From Branchiostoma floridae (taxonomy: Eukaryota > Chordata > Leptocardii > Amphioxiformes > Branchiostomatidae): DNA of 64,000 bases. Of the stretch, positions 63,004-64,000 are shown piece after piece; positions within the stretch are counted from its first letter, which is position 1; each line of letters opens with the position of its first letter. The stretch lies in NCBI RefSeq assembly GCF_000003815.2, contig NW_023365710.1, positions 1 through 64,000 of the forward strand, given 5' to 3'. Made by a program: the position numbers and the translations under genes. Under the pieces are notes generated by a model that searched no databases, had not been told where the DNA came from, and was given only the letters and a program-made list of their open reading frames with translations.

Positions 63004-64000
63004 ACGTTGTTATGAACTGATACGACGGTCCAACCCGCCTGAAAAATTCCCACTTGTGGTTATGAATATTCATGAAATGAGACAATTACCAGACGCCAGT
63101 CACTGTTGTCACCATTGGAAACTGTCCGTGATTGGTTGAAAATTTACAGGCGGGCCGTAGTAATGTTTACGTTACGATATACTCCCTGTGGCTTTTTTTG
63201 TGCCAATGTCACTATTCATATGCGTTATCTGCACTCCGATTCAATTGTTCTAACATAGCATGTTTTAACAATACCAAGTATCATAAGGCGTGATCAATCC
63301 GTTGTCTGACTCAAAGCAAGGAGCTTTTATCAAAGCCAACAATTTTTTCCAGTATAGTTCATCTTATGGTCAAAATACTCAAAGGTATTCCATCATCAAA
63401 GAAATCTCAGTCGGCCTCTTGGACGATTTATGTTTTGCTTTTGACGGCACTGCCAAATCACTGGCAAAAAATTCAATTTGGCGCCGGCGTGAACAGTTTA
63501 TTGTATGGGTCAAATTTTTCGCTACATGTAACATGGTATGGTTGTTTTCTTCTCAATGCCGCACAAAATGCACATGTATTTACTGTTACACAAATTTTGT
63601 CAATTAAAGTATGCTTATTTCGAAACATTTAACCCCATAACTCACCAAAATGGAGACGTTTGTATTTCTTTCGAACAAACTGGTAGCAGTTTACTAGTAT
63701 TCCGAGCCGAACGTTTTATGATGTGGTAAACAACTTTACCAAGCAACAACTTTACTTTTCGGTGACAAATTTTCACAGAAAACGGTTGTACAAAAACAAA
63801 TGTCCCTTCATATGAAATATAGCAAGGATGTGCAACTGTGCTCCGAGCGCCATTGTGTTTCAAGTAGTTACGTTTAATGAACGAGTGAATGAAGACCTTT
63901 ATTGTTATTGCACATTTTTGCCACTCCGGGCTAAGTACAGGTCACAACCAAGGAGGTTGTCACAACAAGACATGATGAAAAGATACAGTTCACAGATAAA
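63004..64000. other. Upstream region of the PHD/C2H2 gene and right window edge
   Basis: 63004-63250 probably contains the promoter of the minus-strand gene. Open frames at 63290-63632 resemble no family I know. 63884-64000 starts GAATGAAGACCTTTATTG, the complement of a block at 49618-49640, and is probably the 3' end of a dispersed retroelement. Confidence 0.35.

Overview
The window looks like a piece of an invertebrate deuterostome nuclear genome, most probably a lancelet (Branchiostoma). That is an inference from three things: intron-rich genes with GT/AG junctions, the protein families present, and a dense mix of small palindromic transposons. There is no bacterial-type gene organisation. 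Three runs of 100 N (24254-24353, 42845-42944, 46714-46813) are assembly gaps. Most long open frames lie in introns or repeats and are not genes. I built the gene models by joining exons by hand, using splice sites, codon phase and protein similarity recognised by eye.

Layout. (1) 104-12303, minus strand: a Golgi carbohydrate sulfotransferase-like gene. Five exons are visible and the last exon(s) lie off the left edge; a 9.8 kb intron is full of repeats. (2) 12.3-21.8 kb: repeat-rich DNA with decayed non-LTR retrotransposon pieces, a tRNA-like SINE and a hAT-like element carrying a 2.6 kb internal insertion. It also holds the 3' exons of an unidentified minus-strand gene (19436-21354). (3) 21.8-32.3 kb and 38.9-49.6 kb: a direct segmental duplication. 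Each copy carries a 15-exon SLC18B1-type (vesicular polyamine transporter-like, MFS) gene on the plus strand. The left copy is intact as a 485-residue model. The right copy has a TAG stop at the end of the TM1 exon, a C-terminal extension through loss of the old stop, and an assembly gap over part of exon 11. (4) 32.3-38.9 kb: repeats between the duplicates, including an intact 1.2 kb hAT-like element. (5) 50846-58906, plus: a secreted cysteine-rich protein with EGF-like segments and a C-terminal FN3-like segment, at least ten exons. (6) 59778-62997, minus: a complete three-exon gene for a 399-residue PHD/C2H2 zinc-finger protein with a PLDLS (CtBP-type) motif. It is convergent with gene 5.

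I see no operon-like or pathway link among the genes. The most informative features are the young duplication with one decaying copy, the hAT insertion that can be dated against an empty paralogous site, the Penelope-type hammerhead-like motifs, and an unassigned gene with two possible last exons.
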